Below are positions 1-5,345 of a stretch of DNA of 5,762 nucleotides, in pieces. The notes under the pieces are model-generated. The model did not search any database, had not been told where the DNA came from, and was given only the letters and a program-made list of their open reading frames with translations. Position 1 is the stretch's first letter; each line of letters opens with the position of its first letter. Location: assembly GCA_021767885.1 (NCBI GenBank), contig JAASSM010000146.1:1-5762 (forward strand). Direction: 5' to 3'. The DNA is from a bacterium. GTDB lineage: Bacteria > Krumholzibacteriota > Krumholzibacteria > LZORAL124-64-63. A program made the position numbers and the translations under genes.

Positions 1-1
1 C

Positions 2-226
2 GCCGCCGATCTGTCGGTGGACCAGCCGGAGCGGTCGTCCGAGCTGGAGGCCCAGGCCCGGGCCACCCTGCAGCGCGGCGTGGACGTGGGCAACGCCCTG
101 GTCTCGCTGGCGCCCAACAACGCCGACGCCTTCTACTTCCTGGCCAACACCCAGGCCCTGCTCGGCGACGAGACCGCCTACAACGAGAACATCAAGACGT
201 ACAACGAGCTTCAGGGGAATCAATAG
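2..226 (+). CDS. TPR-like repeat protein, C-terminal fragment
   Basis: This is the last 74 codons of a gene that begins before the window; it ends with TAG at 224-226. The final 40 residues read as one tetratricopeptide-type helical hairpin: ALVSLAPNNADAFYFLANTQ, then a loop with LLGDETAY, then a second helix ending in KTYNELQ. The spacing of small and aromatic residues (Ala, Phe-Leu, Leu-Gly, Ala-Tyr) fits the TPR consensus. TPR units are protein-protein interaction modules, so the fragment does not reveal a pathway. A GTG at 17 lies in frame, but the frame is open to the window edge and a 69-residue protein starting inside a repeat is unlikely. The following gap of 279 bases and a hairpin suggest it is not in one tight operon with rho. 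The reading frame is firm; the function is unknown. Confidence 0.7.
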   Translation, partial: AADLSVDQPERSSELEAQARATLQRGVDVGNALVSLAPNNADAFYFLANTQALLGDETAYNENIKTYNELQGNQ

Positions 227-247
227 AGACCATCATCAGCGGCCGGC

Positions 248-273
248 TGCGGGCGGTGGCGTGACCGCCCGCA
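248..273 (+). terminator. Strong hairpin after the TPR-like gene, no U-tract
   Basis: Bases 248-257 (TGCGGGCGGT) pair perfectly with 264-273 (ACCGCCCGCA) around a six-base loop, giving a 10-bp GC-rich stem that starts 22 bases after the upstream stop codon. The bases that follow are C-rich and carry no T run, so it is not a canonical intrinsic terminator. It may be a 3'-end stabiliser of the upstream mRNA, or a U-less terminator. The pairing is seen directly; the role is inferred. Confidence 0.45.
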
Positions 274-370
274 CTGGCCCGCCCCTTGCAGGATCCCGCC
301 GGCGAAGGTTACGTATCCAGAACCTCGACCGGCGGCCCCGGTGGCCGGAGGACCCCGCGGCCACCGCCCG

Positions 371-418
371 TGTCACGCAGGACCCTTTCGAATACTCACC
401 AACCCACAGCCTCAGAAC
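371..418 (+). promoter_or_regulatory. Candidate Rho-binding (rut-like) stretch in the rho leader
   Basis: In an otherwise G- and C-rich window, bases 381-420 contain 16 C but only 5 G, with repeated YC dinucleotides (ACCC, ACTC, ACC, AACCC, GCCTC). The stretch has little obvious self-pairing. Rho loads on unstructured C-rich, G-poor RNA, and rho leaders in E. coli are sites of autogenous attenuation. The composition is seen; a role as a rut site in Rho feedback is inferred. Confidence 0.3.
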
Positions 419-437
419 TGGGCACGGAACTCCGCTT

Positions 438-490
438 GGTCCCCACGGGGACCCGTTCGGTGCCGAGACTCGCCGGGCCCGTCCGGGCCT
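438..490 (+). promoter_or_regulatory. Two short hairpins just before the rho ribosome binding site
   Basis: GGTCCCC at 438-444 and GGGGACC at 447-453 form an inverted repeat, realistically a 6-bp stem with a CACG tetraloop. GGGCCC at 475-480 and GGGCCT at 485-490 form a 6-bp stem including one G-U pair, with loop GTCC. The second ends five bases before the rho Shine-Dalgarno sequence. They could shape access to the start site or pause RNA polymerase. Hairpins of this size also arise often by chance in GC-rich DNA. Confidence 0.3.
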
Positions 491-494
491 TCCC

Positions 495-499
495 GGGAG
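495..499 (+). promoter_or_regulatory. Ribosome binding site of rho
   Basis: GGGAG lies six bases before the ATG at 506. It is the reason for choosing this start over the upstream in-frame ATG at 341. The encoded N-terminus, [18 protein letters not shown], also aligns with where Rho proteins begin. Confidence 0.75.
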
Positions 500-505
500 C
501 AGACA

Positions 506-1753
506 ATGGATATCAAGGAACTGCAGGAGATGAACATCCGCGAGCTCGTGGATTACGCTCGCGACATGAACATCGAGGGCGTCGCCACCCTGCGCAAGAG
601 CGAGCTGATCTTCAAGATCCTCGAGGGTCAGACCGAGAAGAACGGCTTCATCCACGCCGAGGGCGTCCTGCAGGTCCTCGCCGAGGGCTACGGCTTCCTC
701 CGCGCCGCCAAGTACAACTACCTGCCCGGCCCGGACGACATCTACCTCTCGCCCTCGCAGATCAAGAAGTTCGATCTGAAGACGGGCGACACCATCAGCG
801 GCCAGGTGCGGCCGCCCAAGGAGAACGAGCGGTACTTCGCGCTCCTGAAGGTGGAGTCGGTCAACTACATGAATCCGGAGGACGCGAAGAAGGTCACCCT
901 CTTCGACAACCTCACGCCGCTCTATCCGGACGCCATGATCAACCTGGAGTTCAAGGCCACCAACCTGACCACCCGGTTGATCAACCTGCTCGCGCCCATC
1001 GGCAAGGGCCAGCGCGGCCTCATCGTCTCGCCGCCGCGCGCCGGCAAGACCGTGATCCTGCAGACCATCGCCAACGCCATCACCGCCAACCACCCGGAGA
1101 TCCACCTCATCGTGCTGCTCATCGACGAGCGGCCCGAGGAGGTCACCGACATGGCCCGCTCGGTGGACGGCGAGGTGATCAGCTCCACCTTCGACGAGCC
1201 CGCCGAGCGCCACGTCCAGGTGGCCAACATGGTCCTGGCCAAGAGCCGGCGCCTGGTGGAGAGCGGCAAGGACGTGGTGATCCTCCTGGACTCCATCACC
1301 CGCCTCGCCCGCGCCCACAACGCGGTGGTGCCGCACTCGGGCAAGATCCTCTCCGGCGGCGTGGACTCCAACGCCCTGCAGAAGCCCAAGCGCTTCTTCG
1401 GCGCCGCGCGCAACATCGAGGACGGCGGCTCGCTGACCATCATCGCCACCGCCCTGGTGGAGACCGGCAGCCGCATGGACGAGGTGATCTTCGAGGAGTT
1501 CAAGGGCACCGGCAACATGGAGCTGGTGCTGGACCGCAAGATCGCCGACCGCCGCATCTACCCGGCCATCGACATCTTCAAGAGCGGCACCCGCAAGGAG
1601 GACCTGCTCATCGACGCCAAGGACCTCAACAAGATCTGGGTCCTGCGCAAGTACCTGAGCGACTACTCGCCCATCGAGGCCATGGAGTTCCTCACCGACA
1701 AGCTGGGCAAGACCAAGGAGAACAAGCAGTTCCTGGCGGCCATGAACGCCTGA
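506..1753 (+). CDS. rho: Transcription termination factor Rho
   Basis: Rho is a ring-shaped hexameric RNA-dependent ATPase that loads on nascent RNA and releases RNA polymerase. This copy has 415 residues against 419 in E. coli and no N-terminal insertion. Order: N-terminal helical domain (1-45), RNA-binding OSB fold with the RNP1-like GYGFLR at 61-66, [12 protein letters not shown] at 75-86, then the RecA-type motor. Visible motor motifs are the P-loop SPPRAGKT (175-182, Lys181), IDERPEE with the catalytic Glu208, Walker B DVVILLD (256-262), the Q-loop [10 protein letters not shown] (278-287, Lys280) and the arginine finger in SGTRKE (Arg363). All sit three positions before their E. coli counterparts. 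Two bicyclomycin-pocket neighbours differ from E. coli: Arg178 for Lys181 and Ile184 for Leu187. The gene has its own long leader and is followed by rpmE, a common neighbour. Function is essentially certain. Confidence 0.98.
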   Translation: MDIKELQEMNIRELVDYARDMNIEGVATLRKSELIFKILEGQTEKNGFIHAEGVLQVLAEGYGFLRAAKYNYLPGPDDIYLSPSQIKKFDLKTGDTISGQVRPPKENERYFALLKVESVNYMNPEDAKKVTLFDNLTPLYPDAMINLEFKATNLTTRLINLLAPIGKGQRGLIVSPPRAGKTVILQTIANAITANHPEIHLIVLLIDERPEEVTDMARSVDGEVISSTFDEPAERHVQVANMVLAKSRRLVESGKDVVILLDSITRLARAHNAVVPHSGKILSGGVDSNALQKPKRFFGAARNIEDGGSLTIIATALVETGSRMDEVIFEEFKGTGNMELVLDRKIADRRIYPAIDIFKSGTRKEDLLIDAKDLNKIWVLRKYLSDYSPIEAMEFLTDKLGKTKENKQFLAAMNA

Positions 1754-1754
1754 T

Positions 1755-1779
1755 CCCGGCGATTCATTCCCCGGCCGGG
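1755..1779 (+). terminator. Weak hairpin directly after rho
   Basis: CCCGGC at 1755-1760 can pair with GCCGGG at 1774-1779, beginning two bases after the rho stop; the loop is 13 bases. It is followed by AAAATTGG, not a T run. Alternatively CCCGGCCGGG (1770-1779) is itself a palindrome. This may mark the rho 3' end, but it is not a convincing intrinsic terminator. Confidence 0.25.
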
Positions 1780-1783
1780 AAAA

Positions 1784-1814
1784 TTGGACCTTGCCCCGCG
1801 ATCGGTGGTATATT
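1784..1814 (+). promoter_or_regulatory. Probable sigma70-type promoter of rpmE
   Basis: TTGGAC (1784-1789) resembles a -35 box and TATATT (1809-1814) a -10 box, with 19 bases between; shifting the -10 to GGTATA gives 17. The segment is an island of A and T in very GC-rich DNA, between two genes, which strengthens the call. Transcription would begin near 1820-1822, giving a 5' UTR of about 43 bases. The boxes are seen; activity is inferred. Confidence 0.5.
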
Positions 1815-1819
1815 TCCTT

Positions 1820-1860
1820 GTTGCCTCCTGGACGCACAGGACTGCAACTGAGGTCAGAGG
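1820..1860 (+). promoter_or_regulatory. Candidate bL31 ribosomal-protein leader in the rpmE 5' UTR
   Basis: GTTGC (1820-1824) pairs with GCAAC (1844-1848) and TCCTG (1826-1830) pairs with CAGGA (1837-1841). Together they make a two-part stem with a small internal loop (C1825 opposite C1842-T1843) and a six-base loop. The stem begins about where the predicted promoter would start transcription and ends directly before TGAGGT. A competing fold pairs CCTC (1824-1827) with either GAGG (1850-1853 or 1857-1860), which would cover the ribosome binding sites. bL31 leaders are known in several phyla and E. coli rpmE is autoregulated through its 5' UTR. The pairings are seen; regulation is inferred. 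Confidence 0.4.
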
Positions 1861-1861
1861 A
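1849..1861 (+). promoter_or_regulatory. Ribosome binding site of rpmE (two candidates)
   Basis: TGAGGT at 1849-1854 sits nine bases before the ATG at 1864, and AGAGGA at 1856-1861 only two bases before it. The first has the more usual distance. Either GAGG core is complementary to CCTC inside the upstream hairpin. Confidence 0.55.
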
Positions 1862-1863
1862 CA

Positions 1864-2082
1864 ATGAAAGAGAAGATCCACCCCAAGTACGTCGACTGCG
1901 AGATCACCTGCCTCTGCGGCAACGTGATCACGACGCGGTCCACCCGGCCCAAGCTCAACGTCGAGATCTGCTCGAACTGCCACCCGTTCTACACGGGGCA
2001 GCAGAAGATCGTCGACACCGCCGGCCGCGTGGAGCGCTTCCGCAAGCGCTACGAAGGGGTCAAGTACGGCGGCAAGAAGTAG
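1864..2082 (+). CDS. rpmE: Ribosomal protein bL31, zinc-binding form
   Basis: bL31 is a large-subunit protein that also contacts the small-subunit head, forming an intersubunit bridge. The 72-residue length is normal. The start MKEKIHPKY is typical of the family. Cys16, Cys18, Cys36 and Cys39 correspond to the four zinc ligands of the C+ form, which can be replaced by a C- paralogue under zinc limitation in many bacteria. A fifth cysteine, Cys12, is an extra. [20 protein letters not shown] (36-55) and the following RVERFRKRY give the characteristic core and a basic tail ending GGKK. The gene has its own likely promoter and structured leader upstream and an intrinsic terminator downstream, so it can be made as a short separate transcript. 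It stops with TAG, which is read by RF1, itself encoded two genes downstream. Confidence 0.97.
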   Translation: MKEKIHPKYVDCEITCLCGNVITTRSTRPKLNVEICSNCHPFYTGQQKIVDTAGRVERFRKRYEGVKYGGKK

Positions 2083-2154
2083 GTCGCGCCCCCGCCGGCT
2101 CGCCGGCCTGCGGCTCGAACCGGCCACCGACCTGCACCACGCCTGAGACCATCG

Positions 2155-2195
2155 CGAGGGCGCCGGGCCGCCGAACCCGGTGCCCTCGTTTCTGT
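2155..2195 (+). terminator. Intrinsic terminator after rpmE
   Basis: CGAGGGCGCCGGG (2155-2167) pairs with CCCGGTGCCCTCG (2176-2188) as a 13-bp stem with a single G-U pair, closing an eight-base loop (CCGCCGAA). TTTCTGT follows directly. It lies 72 bases after the rpmE stop. This is the best terminator in the window. Some read-through into the DUF1385 gene is likely, because no promoter is visible between the two. Confidence 0.8.
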
Positions 2196-2198
2196 GCC

Positions 2199-2222
2199 GG
2201 CGGTGGACCCGCGTCCCCCGCC
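2199..2222 (+). promoter_or_regulatory. Second hairpin, between the rpmE terminator and the DUF1385 start
   Basis: Bases 2199-2208 (GGCGGTGGAC) pair with 2213-2222 (GTCCCCCGCC) around a CCGC tetraloop, nine of ten positions matching (T2204 faces C2217). It begins four bases after the terminator tail and ends six bases before the Shine-Dalgarno sequence of the next gene. It lacks a T tail. It may protect a processed 5' end or influence translation of the downstream operon; that role is inferred. Confidence 0.4.
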
Positions 2223-2228
2223 AACGCG

Positions 2229-2233
2229 AAGGA
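2229..2233 (+). promoter_or_regulatory. Ribosome binding site of the DUF1385 gene
   Basis: AAGGA lies six bases before the GTG at 2240. It decides the start in favour of this GTG. The in-frame GTG at 2180 falls inside the rpmE terminator stem, and the ATG at 2390 begins only at the conserved domain. Confidence 0.7.
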
Positions 2234-2239
2234 CATGCC

Positions 2240-3382
2240 GTGAGCGACACCCAGCCTTCCCGTCCCGAGGAGCGGCACGCGCCCGACGCCGCCGGCTCCG
2301 CAGCCCACGCCGCGGGCGCCGCGCCCGCCGGCCGCCTGCCCGAGGAGCACGCCGAGCCCGAGGTCCGCGGCATCGAGCAGGCCCGGCAGATGGACCTGGC
2401 CGTGGGCGGCCAGGCCGTCATCGAGGGCGTGATGATGCGCAGCCCGGGGATCATCGCCACCGCCGTGCGCAATCCCGAGGGCCGCATCGTGATCCGCAAG
2501 AAGCCCTTCAAGAGCGTGATCGCCCGCTTCAAGTGGCTGAACATCCCCGTCTTCCGCGGCGGCATCCACCTCATCGAGACCATGGGCCTGGGCATCGACG
2601 CGCTCATGTTCTCGGCCGACCAGTCGGTGAGCGAGGACCGCATCGACGCCGAGAAGGCGCCGCTGAAGGACCGCCTGATGATGTGGGGCACCGTGGTGGT
2701 GGCCTTCATTCTCAGCCTCGGCCTCTTCTTCTACCTGCCGCTGATGATCACCGAGTGGCTGGGCGCCGAGGGGACGTTCTGGTTCAACATCGTCGACGGC
2801 GTCATCCGCGTGGCCCTGTTCGTGCTCTACCTGCTGGCCATCAGCCGCATGAAGGACATGGCGCGGGTGTTCGAGTACCACGGCGCCGAGCACATGTCCA
2901 TCCACGCCTTCGAGAACGGGCGCTCGCTGGATCCGGACGGGGCGCGGGACTTCACCACCCTGCACCCGCGCTGCGGCACCAGCTTCCTGTTCTTCGTGAT
3001 GATCATCTCGGTGGTGGTGTTCGTCTTCCTCGGTCATCCGCAGACCGTGGGCGAGCGCCTGCTGCGCCTGGCCTTCGTGCCGGTGATCGGCGGGCTGGCC
3101 TACGAGGCCATCAAGCTGTCGGGCAAGTTCTGCGACGCCTGGTGGCTGAAGCCGGCCATCGCGCCGGGCCTGTGGCTGCAGAAGGTGACCACCAGCCGTC
3201 CGGACGACGGCCAGCTCGAGGTGGCCATGGCCGCCCTGCGCTCGGCGCTCACCCCCGAGGCGGAGAACTTCCGGACCCGGATCTACTACGACCTGCCGGA
3301 CACCGCGGCGGCGGCCCCGGACACCGATCCCGGCCCCCCCGTGGCCCCCGCTCAGCCCGGCGAGACCGGAGGCGCGGCGTGA
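2240..3382 (+). CDS. DUF1385 family multi-pass membrane protein (YqhQ-like)
   Basis: This 380-residue protein has the hallmarks of DUF1385, the family of Bacillus YqhQ, whose biochemical function I cannot name. Seen in order: a 50-residue Ala/Pro/Glu-rich tail of low complexity; the family signature [15 protein letters not shown] at 55-69; an RGG motif at 106-108; hydrophobic segments at about 150-170, 186-202, 248-264 and, weaker, 273-291; EYHGAEH at 212-218; HPRCGTS at 242-248; [11 protein letters not shown] at 286-296; and [13 protein letters not shown] at 311-323. The conserved His, Glu and Cys residues near the membrane could bind metal or act in catalysis, but that is inference. The last 30 residues are a Pro/Ala-rich tail. 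Start GTG 2240 is chosen for its ribosome binding site; Met51 is an alternative. The stop overlaps the prfA start by four bases, so the two are probably co-translated. Confidence 0.9.
   Translation: MSDTQPSRPEERHAPDAAGSAAHAAGAAPAGRLPEEHAEPEVRGIEQARQMDLAVGGQAVIEGVMMRSPGIIATAVRNPEGRIVIRKKPFKSVIARFKWLNIPVFRGGIHLIETMGLGIDALMFSADQSVSEDRIDAEKAPLKDRLMMWGTVVVAFILSLGLFFYLPLMITEWLGAEGTFWFNIVDGVIRVALFVLYLLAISRMKDMARVFEYHGAEHMSIHAFENGRSLDPDGARDFTTLHPRCGTSFLFFVMIISVVVFVFLGHPQTVGERLLRLAFVPVIGGLAYEAIKLSGKFCDAWWLKPAIAPGLWLQKVTTSRPDDGQLEVAMAALRSALTPEAENFRTRIYYDLPDTAAAAPDTDPGPPVAPAQPGETGGAA
3334..3340 (+). repeat. C7 homopolymer near the end of the DUF1385 gene
   Basis: Seven C bases lie in the variable Pro-rich tail, 14 codons before the stop, read as GGC CCC CCC GTG. 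The run is in register for a -1 slip. After such a slip, or after insertion of one C, the frame continues without a stop into prfA. It could equally be a chance run in a GC-rich, unconstrained tail. Confidence 0.4.
3368..3372 (+). promoter_or_regulatory. Ribosome binding site of prfA, inside the DUF1385 gene
   Basis: GGAGG, the strongest Shine-Dalgarno match in the window, lies six bases before the GTG at 3379 and within the last codons of the DUF1385 gene. It supports the GTG start of prfA and independent initiation in addition to coupling. Confidence 0.8.
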
Positions 3383-4452
3383 AGGCCAACGTCGAGTCGC
3401 TCAGGCAGCGGTTCGCCCAGCTCACCGAGCAGATGAGCGACGGCGAGGTGTTCAAGGACCAGGCGCGTTACCAGGAGCTGGCGCGGGAGCATCGCCGCGT
3501 GGAGAAGCAGCTCCAGGTGGGCGAGCGGTGGCTGTCGCTGGTCAACCAGATCGAGGAGAACCGCGAGGTCCTGCACACCGAGAAGGACCCCGACCTGCAG
3601 GAGATGGCCCGCGAGGAGCTGGAGGCCCTCGAGCCCCGGCTCGAGGAGGCGGAGCAGGCGTTCGAGACCGCGCTGCTGCCCCACGATCCCAACGACGACC
3701 GCGACGCCATCCTCGAGATCCGCGCCGGCACCGGCGGCGACGAGGCCGCCCTCTTCGCCGAGGACCTGCTGCGCATGTACCTGCGGTACGCCGAGCGCCA
3801 GGGCTGGAAGACCGAGTTCATCGACGGCACCGAGGGCACCTCCGGGGGCTTCAAGGAGGTGATCTACGCCGTGCGCGGCGACGGCGCCTTCGGCATGCTG
3901 CGCTGGGAGAGCGGGGTGCACCGCGTGCAGCGCGTGCCCGCCACCGAGAGCCAGGGGCGCATCCACACCTCGGCCGCGTCGGTGGCCGTGCTGCCGGAGG
4001 CCGAGGAGGTGGACGTTGATCTCAACGAGGCGGACCTGCGCATCGACGTCTACCGCGCCAGCGGGCCCGGCGGGCAGTCGGTGAACACCACCGACTCCGC
4101 CGTGCGCATCACCCACGTGCCCACCGGCCTGGTGGTCCAGTGCCAGGACGAGAAGTCCCAGCACAAGAACAAGGCCAAGGCGCTGCAGGTGCTGCGGTCG
4201 CGCCTGCTGGAGCAGGCCATCGCCGAGCAGGAGGCGCAGATCGCCGCCGAGCGCAAGAGCCAGGTGGGCACCGGGGACCGCTCGGCCAAGATCCGCACCT
4301 ACAACTTCCCCCAGAGCCGCGTCACCGATCACCGCATCGGCCTGACCGTCCACAGCCTCGATGCCATCATGCAGGGCGAGCTGGACCCGGTGGTGGACGC
4401 CATCCAGGAGCACCGGCGCAACGAGGCCCTGGCGGCCAGCCGCGGCGCGTGA
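3379..4452 (+). CDS. prfA: Peptide chain release factor 1 (RF1)
   Basis: RF1 reads UAA and UAG in the ribosomal A site and triggers release of the finished peptide. The 357 residues are close to the usual 360. Seen: an N-terminal coiled-coil-like domain 1 (to about residue 105), the [13 protein letters not shown] block at 115-127, the codon-reading PAT tripeptide (187-189) within [14 protein letters not shown], which marks RF1 and not RF2, and the catalytic GGQ (231-233) within [17 protein letters not shown]. The conserved [11 protein letters not shown] and [19 protein letters not shown] follow. Gln233 is the residue methylated by PrmC, the product of the next gene. The GTG start shares four bases (GTGA) with the DUF1385 stop. 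The gene itself ends in TGA, an RF2 codon, so RF1 output does not depend directly on its own activity. Confidence 0.98.
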   Translation: MKANVESLRQRFAQLTEQMSDGEVFKDQARYQELAREHRRVEKQLQVGERWLSLVNQIEENREVLHTEKDPDLQEMAREELEALEPRLEEAEQAFETALLPHDPNDDRDAILEIRAGTGGDEAALFAEDLLRMYLRYAERQGWKTEFIDGTEGTSGGFKEVIYAVRGDGAFGMLRWESGVHRVQRVPATESQGRIHTSAASVAVLPEAEEVDVDLNEADLRIDVYRASGPGGQSVNTTDSAVRITHVPTGLVVQCQDEKSQHKNKAKALQVLRSRLLEQAIAEQEAQIAAERKSQVGTGDRSAKIRTYNFPQSRVTDHRIGLTVHSLDAIMQGELDPVVDAIQEHRRNEALAASRGA

Positions 4453-5345
4453 GCACCGCTGGCCAGGTCAAGACCGTCCGCGAGCTCATCGCCCTGTCCG
4501 CCGGCTACCTCGAGGAGCGGGGCGTGGACTCCGCGCGCCTGAACGCCGAGCGCCTGCTGGGCGACGTCCTGGGCCTGGCGCGCATCGAGCTGTACCTGCA
4601 ATCGGATCGCCCGGTGACCGGCGAGGAGCTGGACCGCTACCGCGACCTGGTCCGCCGCCGCGGCCAGGGCGAGCCCCTGCAGACGCTCATCGGCACCACC
4701 GGCTTCCACTTCCGGGAATTCAAGGTCTCGCGCGGGGTGTTCATCCCGCGCCCGGAGACCGAGCTGCTGGTGGCGGCGGCGCTGGAGCTGCTGCGGCCGG
4801 CGGACCACAGCCTGCTCGCCCCGCGCGCGGTGGAGGTGGGCTGCGGCAGCGGCGTGATCGCCATCAGCCTGACCGCCGAGGTGCCGCGCCTGGAGATCTG
4901 GGCCACCGACGTCAACGCCGCGGCCGTGCAGCTCACCGGCCAGAACGCCGTCCGGCACGGCGTGGCCGAGCGCGTGCACGTGCTGCCCGGCGACCTGCTG
5001 CAGCCGGTGCCCGCCCATCTGCGCGGCGGCCTGGACCTGCTGGTGAGCAACCCGCCGTACATCCGCCGTGCCGAGCTGGCCGGCCTGCAGCGCGAGGTCC
5101 AGCACGATCCGGTGGCTGCCCTGGACGGGGGCGAGGATGGCCTGGACGTCTACCGCGCCCTCGGCGCGGCGGCCCCGCGCTGGCTGCGCCCGGGCGGCTG
5201 GCTGGCCGTGGAGATCGGCGCCGACCAGGGCACCAGCGTGCCCGACCTCTGCCACCGCGCCGGCCTCGAGCAGGTGTCCGTGCGGCGCGACTACAACCAG
5301 CATCCGCGGGTGGTGCTCGCGCGCCGTCCGCCGAAAGAGGCGTGA
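4449..5345 (+). CDS. prmC: Release factor glutamine N5-methyltransferase
   Basis: PrmC transfers a methyl group from S-adenosylmethionine to the GGQ glutamine of RF1 and RF2, raising release activity. Length 298 against 277 in E. coli. Seen: an N-terminal helical substrate-binding domain (to about 85), IPRPETELL at 99-107, the SAM-binding motif [14 protein letters not shown] (128-141, with Glu where Asp is commoner), ATDVNAAAV at 152-160 for the ribose-binding acidic strand, and the catalytic NPPY at 201-204. [11 protein letters not shown] at 226-236 is also typical. Start: GTG 4449 overlaps the prfA stop by four bases. No Shine-Dalgarno sequence lies at a workable distance (the nearest GAGG is over 20 bases away), so translation probably depends on ribosomes finishing prfA. 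The stop shares one base with the murA ATG. Confidence 0.97.
   Translation: MSTAGQVKTVRELIALSAGYLEERGVDSARLNAERLLGDVLGLARIELYLQSDRPVTGEELDRYRDLVRRRGQGEPLQTLIGTTGFHFREFKVSRGVFIPRPETELLVAAALELLRPADHSLLAPRAVEVGCGSGVIAISLTAEVPRLEIWATDVNAAAVQLTGQNAVRHGVAERVHVLPGDLLQPVPAHLRGGLDLLVSNPPYIRRAELAGLQREVQHDPVAALDGGEDGLDVYRALGAAAPRWLRPGGWLAVEIGADQGTSVPDLCHRAGLEQVSVRRDYNQHPRVVLARRPPKEA

Larger units (their letters stand above)
227..505 (+). other. Non-coding leader region upstream of rho
   Basis: No frame in these 279 bases looks like a protein. The frame in register with rho stays open back to an ATG at 341, but its 55 residues do not resemble Rho and it has no convincing ribosome binding site. The region holds a 10-bp hairpin at the left, a C-rich, G-poor stretch around 371-418, and two short hairpins between 438 and 490. 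Possible promoter boxes exist (TTGCAG at 286-291; AATACT at 391-396), but none pairs with a good partner at the right spacing, so I do not call a rho promoter. A long untranslated leader is usual for rho in E. coli, where Rho terminates its own transcription. Confidence 0.5.

Noticed and set aside
286..315. Promoter for rho from TTGCAG (286-291) and TACGTA (310-315)
   Set aside because: The spacing is 18 but both boxes match the consensus poorly. The real rho promoter could be anywhere in the leader or upstream.
381..400. tRNA T-arm-like TTCGAAT in the rho leader
   Set aside because: The flanking bases do not pair and there is no acceptor, D or anticodon arm around it.
341..505. N-terminal extension of Rho by 55 residues from the ATG at 341
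   Set aside because: The residues do not resemble Rho, no ribosome binding site fits, and GGGAG before the ATG at 506 places the start at the usual Rho N-terminus.
236..1864. A 542-codon open frame on the minus strand covering all of rho
   Set aside because: It mirrors rho codons, is full of Gly/Ala/Val/Leu/Asp/His typical of reverse-strand readings of GC-rich genes, and has no recognisable motif. The + strand frame is unmistakably Rho.
2180..2239. Earlier start of the DUF1385 protein at GTG 2180
   Set aside because: This GTG lies inside the rpmE terminator stem and has no ribosome binding site; GTG 2240 has AAGGA at six bases.
2194..3378. prfA as the end of one 752-codon frame starting at 2194
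   Set aside because: The upstream part is the Arg/Pro-rich shadow of the DUF1385 gene. RF1 begins at the GTG at 3379 with a perfect GGAGG, and the length then matches the family.
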